DNA of 64,000 nucleotides from Drouetiella hepatica Uher 2000/2452. GTDB lineage: Bacteria; Cyanobacteriota; Cyanobacteriia; Elainellales; Elainellaceae. A program made the position numbers and the translations under genes. Position 1 is the stretch's first letter, and each line of letters starts with the position of its first letter. The notes beneath the pieces are model-generated. The model was not told where the DNA came from and did no database searches. It was given only the letters and a program-made list of their open reading frames with translations. Positions 18,318-27,436 of this stretch are shown in pieces. The stretch spans positions 97,590 to 161,589 of the forward strand of contig JAHHHD010000011.1 in the NCBI GenBank assembly GCA_019359505.1. Reading direction: 5' to 3'.

Positions 18318-20294
18318 CTACCAGCTCAACTGCAAGCCTTGATCAATTAAATACTGCTGGAGGTTTGGCATAAGCTTTTTTGAAATAATATCTGCGGCAG
18401 ACATTTCTTCGGGTGCCTTGGTTATCAGCCATCCAGAAGTTGCCCCTGCTGCGGCTCCAATGCCCCACTCGCTGTAGTGAGTTCGCGTCACAGCGTTAAC
18501 AATATGGCTGACGGCAATGCTTTTTCCCCCAATTAATAGATTTCTGACTCCCTGAGGAATCAGGCTTTCCAAAGGAATCTGTAAGGGTCGAATCTCATAC
18601 TCTGAAGCATGGGCGCTAGTGGCTTCCCCAGAGGGCTGCCAGTTGCGGTAGCGACAGCCGTGCATATCAACGTCATAGTGGGCAAGGGCGATCGCTGTTT
18701 CACTAAAGTCTCGTCCACCGGGTAAATCGAGCCGCAGATCCGCCTCGCGGAGCATGAAAGCAGGCTGACCGTAGGCTTGCCGTCCCATAATCCGCCGTCC
18801 TTCTCGAATGTAGGGAGTCATGCTGAGTCCTGAAGCAGTGCCCATTGGCGTGTCTGCACCCGAAAGATAGGTCAGCGGCAAATCAGCTTCCTCTAAGTCA
18901 GCTTGCTGTAGCAGCCAGCGGGCAAACAGCAGCGCGTGTTCTTCGGCGTGTTTGAGGGCAATGACTGACAATCCGCCCAGCCAGTTGTGCTGCTGTCCGG
19001 CAGCTTTCACGTTTTTGGAATTCAGAATCAGCGGATGGGTCATCAAATTCCAATCATTGCCCTGTGTCCAGTTGATCGCCGTCATATCGCCCATATCAGG
19101 CATTGACCAAAAAGGATCATTTCGAGTGGTGCTAACGATGCGACGATAGTTGAATAAGCTTCGCCCTGCAAACATTGGCGTTCCATCAAGCGAATAAGCC
19201 TGTAAATGCTCATGCAGCGGGAACTCCGGCTCGAACTGTGCCAGTGCCGCCAGACTTTTGCCGCGATCGTCATGTAGTGCCAGTACGAAGGGGAAGGTAA
19301 ACGCCTGAGTGCAGTCGGGGTTATCTCGCTCAGCGGCGTGGGCTTCGCCCGATGTTGTTTTGGCTTCTGATCCCAACCGATGCGGAATGCTTGCCCAGCC
19401 GACTAGCTCTCCGGTGTCAGTGGCATCAATCACCATTAGCCGCTTGCCGGGTGGTGCTTCTAGCCGCAGGGGAAATTTCTCAAACTCAGCGTCAGCAGAC
19501 CAGGAATACCAGCTTGCAATTTCTTGGGAGAGTCTGCCTTTGGATTGAACAGCTTCGGGCTGAGTAGAAGGATGATGCACACGACGCACGGCGTAGATGG
19601 CGGTAATTTCTTGCCCTGTGGTATCAAACTCAGCGCCTTTGAAAGCGATCGCCGTTCCCCATCGACTTCCTGAGGCTTTAGCTTTGGCAGACTGTAACAA
19701 CGCTTCTGCCGCATTCGCTCCTGCCTCTGGAGGAAAACATAGCCGTCCCACCCAGCAGCTATTCAGCTCGGCAACCTGAGTCTCAGGCGATAGATTTGCC
19801 CAAGCAGGTAGCTGCACTTTCTGAGACTGAATCAGCTGTTTGAAATCGCTCCAGCTTTGAGAAAACCGCTGTTCTGCGATCATGGTGTGCGATTCATCTA
19901 GAGCAGAAACCCCTTGAGAACTAATCTGTCCCCCCAGCCAAGGAGTTAGCTCAATTAGGCAAGTAATAGCGCCAGACTGCATGGCGTGAAATGCCGCCGC
20001 CACGCCGCCCAGAGAGCCACCCACCACCACCACCTCACAGTTCCATACCTCTTGGGCAGGAGGCAACGGATCGAGCTGAGGTCTGCCGTTGGAGATAAGC
20101 TGAACTGCGTCTGGCGATCGCCCAGCCCCAAAAGATTCTACCTGGGTGGTTTCTACTGGGGCGGTTTGCACCTGAAAGCCAGCCAGCAGAGCGGTAAAGC
20201 CCCCAGATGCAAAGCAAAGACTAACGATCGCCAGCAGCAAAAATCGCACCCCCCAACGGATTCCCCGTTGAGGCAAAAACAAGCGTCGTTTCAT
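18318..20294 (-). CDS. Secreted FAD-dependent oxidoreductase
   Basis: From ATG 20294 it is 658 aa (a GTG at 20303 is less likely). A hydrophobic N-terminal segment (VRFLLLAIVSLCFASGGFTALL) is a signal or anchor. The FAD-binding Rossmann motif is VVVVGGSLGGVAAAFHAMQSG near residue 70, followed by PWLGGQISSQG. This is the pattern of the FAD_oxidored family (PF12831). RLMVIDATDTGELVGWA and the late NLLIGGKSIAVSHIVN complete the FAD domain. The substrate is unknown and an extracytoplasmic location is inferred. It is preceded by the P-type ATPase on the same strand but separated by repeat A2, so probably independent. Confidence 0.85.
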   Translation of the reverse strand: MKRRLFLPQRGIRWGVRFLLLAIVSLCFASGGFTALLAGFQVQTAPVETTQVESFGAGRSPDAVQLISNGRPQLDPLPPAQEVWNCEVVVVGGSLGGVAAAFHAMQSGAITCLIELTPWLGGQISSQGVSALDESHTMIAEQRFSQSWSDFKQLIQSQKVQLPAWANLSPETQVAELNSCWVGRLCFPPEAGANAAEALLQSAKAKASGSRWGTAIAFKGAEFDTTGQEITAIYAVRRVHHPSTQPEAVQSKGRLSQEIASWYSWSADAEFEKFPLRLEAPPGKRLMVIDATDTGELVGWASIPHRLGSEAKTTSGEAHAAERDNPDCTQAFTFPFVLALHDDRGKSLAALAQFEPEFPLHEHLQAYSLDGTPMFAGRSLFNYRRIVSTTRNDPFWSMPDMGDMTAINWTQGNDWNLMTHPLILNSKNVKAAGQQHNWLGGLSVIALKHAEEHALLFARWLLQQADLEEADLPLTYLSGADTPMGTASGLSMTPYIREGRRIMGRQAYGQPAFMLREADLRLDLPGGRDFSETAIALAHYDVDMHGCRYRNWQPSGEATSAHASEYEIRPLQIPLESLIPQGVRNLLIGGKSIAVSHIVNAVTRTHYSEWGIGAAAGATSGWLITKAPEEMSAADIISKKLMPNLQQYLIDQGLQLSW

Positions 20295-20400
20295 ACCCAG
20301 CACACCACAAATCGAGCGGAACTTAGTTAGCGCAACTCAGTTTTAACTCAACTTGGTTCTACAGCAACTCAGTTTTGACTTGACCCAGTCCTGTAGTTTT

Positions 20401-20495
20401 TATAGCCATCGCCAGTTTGCTTAAGACATTTTGGGTGGGGCGCGAAGCGTCCCACCCAAAATGTCCCCGTCCTAACCGCCTCGGCGGTTGCCATA
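20401..20495. repeat. Family A palindromic repeat, copy A2, overlapping a gene end
   Basis: A reverse-oriented copy with left end TATAGCCATCGCCAG and right end CGGTTGCCATA. The core stem is TTGGGTGGGGCGC-GAA-GCGTCCCACCCAA. Its right 24 bp lie inside the P-type ATPase reading frame and provide the last residues and the stop codon. Confidence 0.85.
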
Positions 20496-22694
20496 CTTCA
20501 TCACCCTAGTCGCGTTCAGAATCGCCAATAGCGCCACACCCACATCGGCAAATACAGCTTCCCATAGGGTGGCAACCCCCAGAATGCCCAGAATAATAAA
20601 TGCTGCCTTGACCACGAGGGCAAGAGTAATATTTTGCCAGACGATCGCGTGAGTTCTGCGAGCAATCTGAATTGCCTCAGCAACCTTGGAGGGATCATCG
20701 GTCATCAGCACCACGTCAGCCGTTTCGATCGCCGCATCTGATCCTAGCCCTCCCATCGCTATACCCACATCGGCTCTGGCAATCACTGGAGCGTCATTAA
20801 TGCCGTCTCCCACAAAGGCAACCTTGCCCTTTTTGCCAACCGTTTGCAGCAGCTTTTCCACGGCAGCAACCTTATCTTCTGGCAATAGCTCTGCCTCAAA
20901 CGCATCAACTTCTAGCCTATGCGCCACCCGTTGCGCCACTGCCTGCGAATCTCCTGTCAGCATCACGACTTTCTCCACGCCCAGCGCTTTGAGCGATCGG
21001 ATCGCCTCCATTGCACCGGGCTTTGGCTCATCCGCAATCAGAATATAGCCCCCATAGCGGCGATCGATCGCCAGATGCACCACGGTGCCTTCTACGTCAC
21101 AGGTGTTGTGGTCAATTTTTTCTCGGTGCATGAGGCGATCGTTTCCTGCCAGCACCTCACGGTTTTCTACCTTTGCCTGAATGCCGTGCGCCGTAATTTC
21201 GGCGTAGTCTGTAACCCTTGACTCATCCATAGGCTTGCCGTATGCCGCTCGAATCGATTGGGCGATCGGGTGGTTGGAGTTGGCTTCGGCAATTGCCGCC
21301 CAGCGCAGCAGTTCATCAGGGGTAAACCCGTTGTGGGGGACTATTTCACAGACTTTGAATATGCCCTGGGTGAGGGTACCTGTTTTATCAAAGGCGATCG
21401 CTTTGACTGCCGCCAAGCTGTCCAGGAAAGTAGAGCCTTTCACTAAAATGCCGCGTTTTGCAGCGCCGCCAATGCCGCCAAAATAACCCAAGGGAATACT
21501 GATCACCAGTCCACAAGGGCAAGAAATTACCAGCAGCACCAAGGCGCGATAGACCCAGTCAGCAGGACTTGCACCTGGAATGAATATCGGCGGCAGTAGC
21601 GCCACGGCTAGAGACAAAATGACAACGATCGGCGTGTAGCGTTGGGCAAAGCGGGTGATAAATTTCTGGGTTTCAGCTTTCTTGCTGCTGGCGTTTTGCA
21701 CCAGATCGAGAATCCGGGCGATCGACGATTCACCAAAAAGTTTTGTCACCCTCAGGGTGAGAACACCAGACTGATTAATCATGCCTGCCAGCACAGTTTC
21801 TCCAACGCGAACGGTGCGCGGCACAGATTCACCTGTAAGCGCTGAAGTATCAACCTGAGAATTCCCCTCCAGAATTTCTCCATCTAGCGGAACTTTCTCA
21901 CCAGGTTTGACGAGGATCAGGTCGCCGATTTTCACTGCTTCAGGAGAGACAACCTGGATGCCATCTGCCGTTTTAAGATTGGCAGAGTCAGGGCGAACTT
22001 CTAGAAGCGCTGAAATAGAGCGTCGGGAATTGCTGACTGCCGCATTCTGAAACGTTTCACCAACTTTAAAGAACAGCATGACTCCCACTGCCTCCGGGAG
22101 CTGGTGAATGGCGATCGCCCCTAAAGTAGCAATGCTCATCAAAAAGTTCTCGTCAAACACCTGCCCTTTGAGAATATTGCGACCTGCGATCGTCAGTACG
22201 CCCCAGCCACTCAGCAGGTAAGCCGAGATAAAAACCGCATATTCAGCGATCGAGAAGGGGGTATTGTGCAGAGATTTTTCAAAAAAAGAACCCAGAATGA
22301 AAAGCGTTGCGACAACGCCAATCAATAGCCCTTCTCTCTTTAAGCTAAATTCACCGTCACCGTGGCTATGCCCATGTTCTTCGTGATTGTGATCATGTTC
22401 ACCCTCACAGCCGTCATGCGGATGGGCGTGACTGTGAGGCTGCTCAGAGGTGTGCAGGGTCAGCTTTGGGGTAACGATTGTATAGCCCAACGCAATCAGG
22501 CAGTTGTCGATCGCCGCTTCGTCAATTTGTTGTGGATCGTAAGATACGGTCAGATGTCCAGTCGCAACATCAGCAGCAGCCTCAGCAATCCCCGTCAACT
22601 TTTGTAGAGCAGCCTCAATTTTCATCTCGCAGCTTGGGCAGTCCATGCCGCCGACCTGCATTCGTCGTGTTATGAAGGACGGGGAGTTGACCAT
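20472..22694 (-). CDS. Heavy-metal P1B-type ATPase (Zn/Cd/Pb exporter, ZiaA/CadA-like)
   Basis: An inner-membrane pump that exports Zn(II), Cd(II) or Pb(II) using ATP. The 740-aa protein begins with an HMA domain (GMDCPSC, residues 15-21) and a His-rich linker (about 85-112, HDHNHEEHGHSHGDG). Membrane helices include the CPC motif (VISCPCGLVISIP, about 390). The ATPase core follows with DKTGTLTQG (about 436), HPIAQSI, MLTGDS and GDGINDAP (about 630). The His-rich linker and the Zn-type operator upstream argue for zinc rather than copper. Its final residues YGNRRGG and its stop codon come from repeat A2, so the native C-terminus may have been replaced. Confidence 0.93.
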   Translation of the reverse strand: MVNSPSFITRRMQVGGMDCPSCEMKIEAALQKLTGIAEAAADVATGHLTVSYDPQQIDEAAIDNCLIALGYTIVTPKLTLHTSEQPHSHAHPHDGCEGEHDHNHEEHGHSHGDGEFSLKREGLLIGVVATLFILGSFFEKSLHNTPFSIAEYAVFISAYLLSGWGVLTIAGRNILKGQVFDENFLMSIATLGAIAIHQLPEAVGVMLFFKVGETFQNAAVSNSRRSISALLEVRPDSANLKTADGIQVVSPEAVKIGDLILVKPGEKVPLDGEILEGNSQVDTSALTGESVPRTVRVGETVLAGMINQSGVLTLRVTKLFGESSIARILDLVQNASSKKAETQKFITRFAQRYTPIVVILSLAVALLPPIFIPGASPADWVYRALVLLVISCPCGLVISIPLGYFGGIGGAAKRGILVKGSTFLDSLAAVKAIAFDKTGTLTQGIFKVCEIVPHNGFTPDELLRWAAIAEANSNHPIAQSIRAAYGKPMDESRVTDYAEITAHGIQAKVENREVLAGNDRLMHREKIDHNTCDVEGTVVHLAIDRRYGGYILIADEPKPGAMEAIRSLKALGVEKVVMLTGDSQAVAQRVAHRLEVDAFEAELLPEDKVAAVEKLLQTVGKKGKVAFVGDGINDAPVIARADVGIAMGGLGSDAAIETADVVLMTDDPSKVAEAIQIARRTHAIVWQNITLALVVKAAFIILGILGVATLWEAVFADVGVALLAILNATRVMKYGNRRGG

Positions 22695-22750
22695 AGCAGC
22701 TTCAAAAGATGATTCAAAGAGAATTTCAGCACCTTAACATCATATTGGAA

Positions 22751-22774
22751 ATATGTGAATATATGTTCATATAT
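22751..22774. promoter_or_regulatory. SmtB/ArsR-family (ZiaR-like) operator
   Basis: Read on the minus strand, the site is ATATATGAACATATATTCAC followed by ATAT. It carries TGAACA and TATTCA half-sites as an imperfect inverted repeat around a 2-bp centre, the consensus of zinc-sensing ArsR/SmtB repressors. It sits 57 bp upstream of the ATPase start, where it would overlap the promoter. No SmtB-type regulator gene is in the window, so control would be in trans. Confidence 0.8.
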
Positions 22775-23296
22775 GAGTAATTTTTACCGTAGTAAGGCTG
22801 GCAGTTCTCATTAGGGATTTTTATGTCGGGGAATTCGCGCTCTGCGGACGCAAACTCCCCCCAACAAAGCCTGAAAAAAGCTCGCCGCAGGCGAGCTTTT
22901 TTCAGGCTTTGTTGGGGTATTTGGGTAAGGACTACCCAGGCTTTGTTTCAAAATGAGAGCAGTTGCAGTGAGGCTTATTGCTTTGACAAAGTTTCTGAAA
23001 AGCCATCTCAATGTAGATTTCTCAAAAAGTAAACAGTAATAAGCAATTTTTTGAATGAAAAGTCTTCCGATTTGGCGATTTATGTGACTCGATCGAATAG
23101 ACAACCCCCGCATTCTGAGACGCAGATGGCAGAATAGGGGAATAGTCATACAGTTGCGTAGCCGTTCTATGTCAGGTTCAGATCACCCTTAAACCGACGA
23201 GAACCCTGATTGAATGCAGTTTCGAGATCTAGATGCAAGCTAGATGAGCTACATTAATAAATATTAAGAAACTGAAAGACTTCGCATCAGAAATTT
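22775..23296. other. Divergent spacer between metal ATPase and ftsH
   Basis: More than 500 bp without a credible gene; the ORFs here (22811-23149 minus, 22823-23032 plus) mirror the palindrome at 22859-22917 and have no family features. The part nearest ftsH is AT-rich and likely holds its promoter. Confidence 0.5.
22859..22917. repeat. Perfect 28-bp-stem DNA hairpin with GCA loop
   Basis: Arms 22859-22886 and 22890-22917 are exactly complementary around loop GCA; the tip is CTCGCC-GCA-GGCGAG. The outer stem CCCCAACAAAGCCTG is partly echoed nearby (CAGGCTTTGTTT at about 22939), suggesting a decayed second copy. It lies in a divergent spacer, so it is not a terminator of either neighbour. Confidence 0.85.
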
Positions 23297-23312
23297 AGGA
23301 GGAAAGACCTCG

Positions 23313-25154
23313 GTGAATAACAAACGGTGGAGAAATGCAGGGCTGTACGCTCTTTTAGTGGTCGTTGTCATTTTCTTGGCAACGGCACTACTCGATCGTC
23401 AGCCGACTAATGCAACCTCATGGCGCTATAGCCAGTTTGTCAGTCAGGTACAGAGCGGTCAGGTAGAAAAGGTTAGCATCAGCGCCGATCGCACCCGTGC
23501 GACTGCCAAAACTAGCAGTGGTGAAACGGTGCTAGTCAACCTGCCCAATGATCCAGAAATGCTGAACATTCTGCAAAAGAATGGCGTAGATATTTCTGTT
23601 TCTCCACAGGCAGAGGAAAATATCTGGGCGCGAGTTCTGAGTACGCTGCTAATTCCGTTCCTGCTGCTGGTGGTGCTGTTTTTTGTGCTGCGTCGCGCTC
23701 AGGGTGGTCCTGGCAGTCAGGCAATGAATTTCGGCAAGTCTAAGGCACGGGTACAGATGGAGCCGCAGACCCAGGTAACTTTTGGGGATGTTGCTGGCAT
23801 TGAGCAAGCCAAGCTTGAGCTAGCTGAAGTTGTAGACTTTTTGAAGAATGCCGATCGCTTCACTGCCGTCGGAGCCAAAATTCCCAAAGGCGTTCTGCTA
23901 GTTGGTCCTCCGGGTACAGGTAAAACCCTGTTGGCAAAAGCTGTTGCTGGTGAAGCGGGCGTGCCCTTCTTCTCTATCTCTGGCTCTGAATTTGTGGAAA
24001 TGTTTGTGGGCGTGGGCGCATCCCGCGTTCGCGACCTGTTTGAACAAGCCAAAGCCAACGCACCCTGTATCGTCTTTATCGATGAAATTGATGCGGTCGG
24101 TCGCCAGCGTGGTGCAGGTCTGGGCGGCGGTAATGATGAGCGCGAACAAACCCTCAACCAGCTCTTGACCGAAATGGACGGCTTCGAGGGCAACACAGGC
24201 ATTATCATCATTGCGGCAACCAACCGTCCTGATGTCTTGGATGCGGCGCTGCTGCGACCCGGTCGTTTCGATCGCCAGGTGGTGGTCGATCGCCCCGACT
24301 TTGCTGGACGACTGGAGATCCTCAACGTTCACGCCCGTGGCAAAACGCTGTCGCAGGACGTAGACCTAGAGAAAATTGCCCGACGCACTCCTGGGTTTAC
24401 GGGAGCTGACCTGGCAAACTTGCTGAACGAGGCGGCAATTTTGGCGGCTCGTCGTAACCTGACCGAAATCTCAATGGACGAAGTCAATGATGCGATCGAT
24501 CGCGTCCTTGCTGGGCCAGAGAAGAAAGATCGCGTCATGAGCGAGAAGCGCAAGACTCTGGTGGCTTACCACGAGGCAGGTCACGCGCTGGTAGGTGCGC
24601 TGATGCCTGATTATGATCCAGTGCAAAAGATCAGCATCATCCCACGCGGTCGTGCTGGGGGGTTGACCTGGTTTACGCCAAGCGAAGATCGCATGGACTC
24701 TGGGCTGTATTCCCGCTCATATCTGCAAAACCAAATGGCGGTCGCTCTGGGCGGTCGTTTGGCAGAAGAGATCATCTTTGGGGAAGAAGAAGTCACAACG
24801 GGTGCTTCCAATGACCTTCAGCAGGTGGCGCGCGTTGCCCGTCAGATGGTGACTCGATTTGGCATGAGCGATCGCCTTGGCCCTGTAGCTTTGGGTCGTG
24901 CCCAAGGCGGCATGTTCTTGGGACGCGATATCATGGCAGAACGCGATTTCTCCGAAGAAACGGCGGCAGCGATCGATGACGAAGTTCGTAATCTGGTAGA
25001 ACAGGCTTACCGCCGTGCCAAGTCGGTACTGCTAGAAAACCACGCTATTCTCGACAAGTTGGCAGCTATGCTAATTGAGCGCGAAACTGTGGACGCTGAA
25101 GAGCTTCAAGATCTGTTGGCAACCAACAGCGTCAAGATTGCGTCGATCGCTTAG
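23313..25154 (+). CDS. ftsH: ATP-dependent zinc metalloprotease FtsH
   Basis: A membrane-anchored AAA protease that degrades membrane and regulatory proteins; in cyanobacteria FtsH complexes also turn over photosystem II D1. The 613 aa comprise TM1 ([17 protein letters not shown]), a periplasmic or lumenal domain, TM2 ([14 protein letters not shown]), an AAA module with GPPGTGKT (about 197-204), IFIDEID-type Walker B and SRH, and the zinc protease site HEAGH (about 420-424). The GTG start at 23313 is fixed by AGGAGGA at 23297-23303. Length and N-terminus ([14 protein letters not shown]) suggest the FtsH1/FtsH3 side of the cyanobacterial set; which paralogue is uncertain. Confidence 0.96.
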   Translation: MNNKRWRNAGLYALLVVVVIFLATALLDRQPTNATSWRYSQFVSQVQSGQVEKVSISADRTRATAKTSSGETVLVNLPNDPEMLNILQKNGVDISVSPQAEENIWARVLSTLLIPFLLLVVLFFVLRRAQGGPGSQAMNFGKSKARVQMEPQTQVTFGDVAGIEQAKLELAEVVDFLKNADRFTAVGAKIPKGVLLVGPPGTGKTLLAKAVAGEAGVPFFSISGSEFVEMFVGVGASRVRDLFEQAKANAPCIVFIDEIDAVGRQRGAGLGGGNDEREQTLNQLLTEMDGFEGNTGIIIIAATNRPDVLDAALLRPGRFDRQVVVDRPDFAGRLEILNVHARGKTLSQDVDLEKIARRTPGFTGADLANLLNEAAILAARRNLTEISMDEVNDAIDRVLAGPEKKDRVMSEKRKTLVAYHEAGHALVGALMPDYDPVQKISIIPRGRAGGLTWFTPSEDRMDSGLYSRSYLQNQMAVALGGRLAEEIIFGEEEVTTGASNDLQQVARVARQMVTRFGMSDRLGPVALGRAQGGMFLGRDIMAERDFSEETAAAIDDEVRNLVEQAYRRAKSVLLENHAILDKLAAMLIERETVDAEELQDLLATNSVKIASIA

Positions 25155-25178
25155 GCTCTGCTTCAGGTGAATTTGGGT

Positions 25179-25218
25179 GGGGAGGAGGTGCGATCGATTG
25201 CGCCTCCTCCCCATTTTT
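25179..25218 (+). terminator. Intrinsic terminator of ftsH
   Basis: A GGGGAGGAGG (25179-25188) and CCTCCTCCCC (25203-25212) stem is followed by ATTTTTA. It lies about 25 nt after the ftsH stop codon. Confidence 0.85.
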
Positions 25219-25277
25219 ATGGCTATTAGGATTTTTCTATAGCTATCAAGCGCTAGCTGTCAGCAGAACGATTCGCC

Positions 25278-25964
25278 ATGACACCCCCCATTGTTAGCCC
25301 TTCAGCTTCGATCATTCATTCACCGGATTCCTGGCTGTCTGCCGTCCGATCGCAGCGGGTAATTGCCGTGATCCGTTCTCCTAATCTAGAGTTAGGCGTT
25401 CAGATGGCGCAGTCTATGGCGGCAGCAGGACTGAGATTAATCGAGATTACCTGGGATAGCGATCGCCCCGTTGAGCTAATCACCACACTCCGGGCAATCC
25501 TACCCCACTGCTGGATTGGAGCAGGGACACTGCTAACTCTGACAGACTTGCAGACGGCGATCGCGGCAGGGGCGCAATTTTTGTTCAGCCCTCACCTCAA
25601 CTTAGCCCTCGTTGAAGCTGCGGTGAGCCAATATGTTCCCATCGTTCCCGGTGCCCTCACCCCCAGCGAAATTGTGGCGGCATGGCAGAGTGGCGCGACC
25701 TGCGTCAAGGTATTTCCGGTACAGTCTATGGGCGGTGCCGACTATATTCGCCATTTACGATCGCCGCTAGGACAAATTCCTTTGATTCCCACCGGGGGCG
25801 TGACGCTAGCAAACGCGCCAGAATTTTTGCAGGCTGGAGCGATCGCAGTAGGCTTATCCAGTCAGCTGTTTCCTAGAGAGGCGATCGTCACTGGCAAATG
25901 GGCAGAGATTACTAGCCGAGCAGCAGGACTTCTGCAATCCCTTCAAGCAGATCCTCTGGCGTAA
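25278..25964 (+). CDS. eda: KDPG/KHG aldolase
   Basis: A class I aldolase that splits 2-keto-3-deoxy-6-phosphogluconate into pyruvate and glyceraldehyde 3-phosphate (Entner-Doudoroff pathway) and often cleaves 4-hydroxy-2-oxoglutarate. The 228-aa protein has RVIAVIRS near the N-terminus, IEITWDS with the catalytic Glu, WIGAGTLL, and the Schiff-base Lys in CVKVFPVQSMGGADYI. The phosphate-binding PTGGVTLANAPEFL and AIAVGLSSQLFP follow. It is a single gene; Pgl (36573) is the only other sugar-acid enzyme in the window. Confidence 0.92.
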   Translation: MTPPIVSPSASIIHSPDSWLSAVRSQRVIAVIRSPNLELGVQMAQSMAAAGLRLIEITWDSDRPVELITTLRAILPHCWIGAGTLLTLTDLQTAIAAGAQFLFSPHLNLALVEAAVSQYVPIVPGALTPSEIVAAWQSGATCVKVFPVQSMGGADYIRHLRSPLGQIPLIPTGGVTLANAPEFLQAGAIAVGLSSQLFPREAIVTGKWAEITSRAAGLLQSLQADPLA

Positions 25965-25982
25965 GCGTCCAGTTTTGCAAAA

Positions 25983-26050
25983 TGCGGTTAGGACGGGGAC
26001 ATTTTTGGTGGGGCGTGAAGCGCCCCACCAAAAATATCCTAAGCAAACTT
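25983..26050. repeat. Family A palindromic repeat, copy A3 (ends truncated)
   Basis: It retains GCGGTTAGGACGGGGACAT, the core TGGTGGGGCGT-GAA-GCGCCCCACCA and CCTAAGCAAACT, but the TATAGC ends are missing. It lies between the convergent eda and lspA genes. Confidence 0.75.
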
Positions 26051-26072
26051 AGTAGATCGCAAAGCTTACACT

Positions 26073-26148
26073 TGATCCCCCCAACCCCTTTAAAGAGGAG
26101 GCTTCAGAACTCAAAGTCCCCCTTGTTAAAGGGGATTTAGAGGGATCA
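26073..26148. repeat. Imperfect inverted repeat with TGATCC ends (cyanobacterial type)
   Basis: Left TGATCCCCCCAACCCCTTTAA pairs imperfectly with right TTAAAGGGGATTTAGAGGGATCA, and the middle has CAAAGTCCCCCTT. A related AAAGTCCCC segment occurs near 47285. Such elements are common in cyanobacterial spacers. Confidence 0.65.
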
Positions 26149-26198
26149 GATACTTCAGAAATCGGTGGGTGCTTCAGAAAAAAGGGCTGCACATCGCA

Positions 26199-26681
26199 TT
26201 ATTTGTCAGCTGTGTGCCGACTGTCTTTGCGGGGCGGTTGCTGAAAGGCGGCAACGAGAAGGCAAAAAATGCCGATATTGATAAAAACATCCGCCAAATT
26301 AAACACCGCAAAGCGAATTATCCGAAGATCCAGAAAATCAACGACCTGCCCGGCTGTAAAGCGATCGATGCCATTTCCCAATGCCCCTGCCAAAACGCAG
26401 CCATAGCCCACCTGTTCCAACCGGTTCATGCGAGTGCGCCAAGCTAACAAAATCAGTCCTGCGCTAACAATTAGTGACAGCCAGCGCAGCCATTCACCCC
26501 TTTCGCTAAATAGGCTAAAAGCCGCCCCTTTATTGACCACATAGGTAAAATGGAAGACCCCTGGAATCAGCGCTAGCGTCTCCCCAATCTGAAAATTTTG
26601 AACGATCGCAAACTTGCTGAGCTGATCCAAGACCAGCCCTACTGCGGCAGTAACCCAAAATAAGCGATTTTTCAAATTCAT
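26199..26681 (-). CDS. lspA: Lipoprotein signal peptidase (signal peptidase II)
   Basis: An inner-membrane aspartyl protease that removes signal peptides from diacylglyceryl-modified prolipoproteins. The 160-aa protein has four membrane helices. Conserved motifs are DQLSKFAI in TM1, the VNKGAAFSLF loop, GALGNGIDRF with the first catalytic Asp, VVDFLD, and FNLADVFINIG with the second catalytic Asp. It follows bioY with a 55-bp gap on the same strand, a frequent cyanobacterial arrangement. The tail is basic (PPRKDSRHTADK). Confidence 0.95.
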   Translation of the reverse strand: MNLKNRLFWVTAAVGLVLDQLSKFAIVQNFQIGETLALIPGVFHFTYVVNKGAAFSLFSERGEWLRWLSLIVSAGLILLAWRTRMNRLEQVGYGCVLAGALGNGIDRFTAGQVVDFLDLRIIRFAVFNLADVFINIGIFCLLVAAFQQPPRKDSRHTADK

Positions 26682-26736
26682 AGGTTATGGGGCGATCGGG
26701 TCACGCTCTTTCCAAAAACATTTTTAGCAGCCATTA

Positions 26737-27372
26737 CTAATAAAACATTAAACGGCGCAAACCGAAGGCAAGCACTGCCACCGCACACACGATCGCCATC
26801 TGCCCAGCAAGCGGATTGAGAGAATAGGTGACGATCGCCTGAAGCACAGAGACTTGCCCCGCCCAGTGAAAATAATCTGCTGTCAGCAAATAGCCAATGC
26901 CCACTAGATGAATAGTGAGTAGCCCACCCAAACAGCTCAAGGCTAAGTGTTCTAGCCGCACGGGCAGCCAAAAAGCCAGCAATCCACAGATCCATGCCCC
27001 TGGAATAAACCCCAACAAATAGCCAAAGCTTGGACGATGTACGTAGTCTAAGCCGCCGCCGTGGGTGAACACGTTGAACCAGGAAGTTAACCCTAGCAGC
27101 AGGTAGGCAACCTGGGAGATCACTGCCGCGTTTTTGCCGCCTAGGCATCCCACCAGCAGCACAGCCCCAATCTGGCAACTCACACCCAAAGAATAGGCGG
27201 GTGCTTGCCCCCAAAGGCTAAAGGGACTGGCGATAAAAGCTTCAAGCAGGGTGCCACCAATGGTCAGAATCAAGCCAACGATCGCCCAGAGCAGTTGGGT
27301 GGGAGCAGTCACATTCAATTTAGGGGTGAGGGGTGAGAGAGCCGAGAACAGAAAAGGCTGCAAGTGCTTCAA
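26737..27372 (-). CDS. bioY: Biotin transporter BioY
   Basis: The substrate-binding membrane subunit of an ECF-type biotin transporter. The 211-aa protein has about six membrane helices. Family features are AFIASPFSLWGQAPAYSLG, QIGAVLLVGCLGGKNAAVISQVAYLLLGL, and the pocket region FTHGGGLDYVHRPSFGYLLGFIPGAW. The start appears to be TTG 27372; no closer ATG precedes the first helix. bioM/bioN partners are not visible. It lies between rnz (64 bp upstream) and lspA (55 bp downstream), so a three-gene transcript is likely. Confidence 0.92.
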   Translation of the reverse strand: MKHLQPFLFSALSPLTPKLNVTAPTQLLWAIVGLILTIGGTLLEAFIASPFSLWGQAPAYSLGVSCQIGAVLLVGCLGGKNAAVISQVAYLLLGLTSWFNVFTHGGGLDYVHRPSFGYLLGFIPGAWICGLLAFWLPVRLEHLALSCLGGLLTIHLVGIGYLLTADYFHWAGQVSVLQAIVTYSLNPLAGQMAIVCAVAVLAFGLRRLMFY

Positions 27373-27436
27373 TTTTTCTGGCTCCTGTCGTCTGACCCCA
27401 AATTATAGCCGCAGTGAGTAACCTCGGTGCGGAACC

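Noticed and set aside
22811..23149. ORFs on both strands around the 22859 palindrome
   Set aside because: They arise from the palindrome itself, which reads open on both strands. No homology features.
25983..26050. Repeat A copies as ordinary Rho-independent terminators
   Set aside because: Some lie between convergent genes, but they lack T-runs, occur in both orientations and in 5' leaders, and share conserved flanks well beyond the stem, so they are better seen as mobile repeats that may secondarily terminate.
26678..27214. Minus-strand ORF of 178 aa overlapping bioY
   Set aside because: A shifted-frame shadow of bioY; the composition (Arg/Cys/Trp-rich) is not protein-like.
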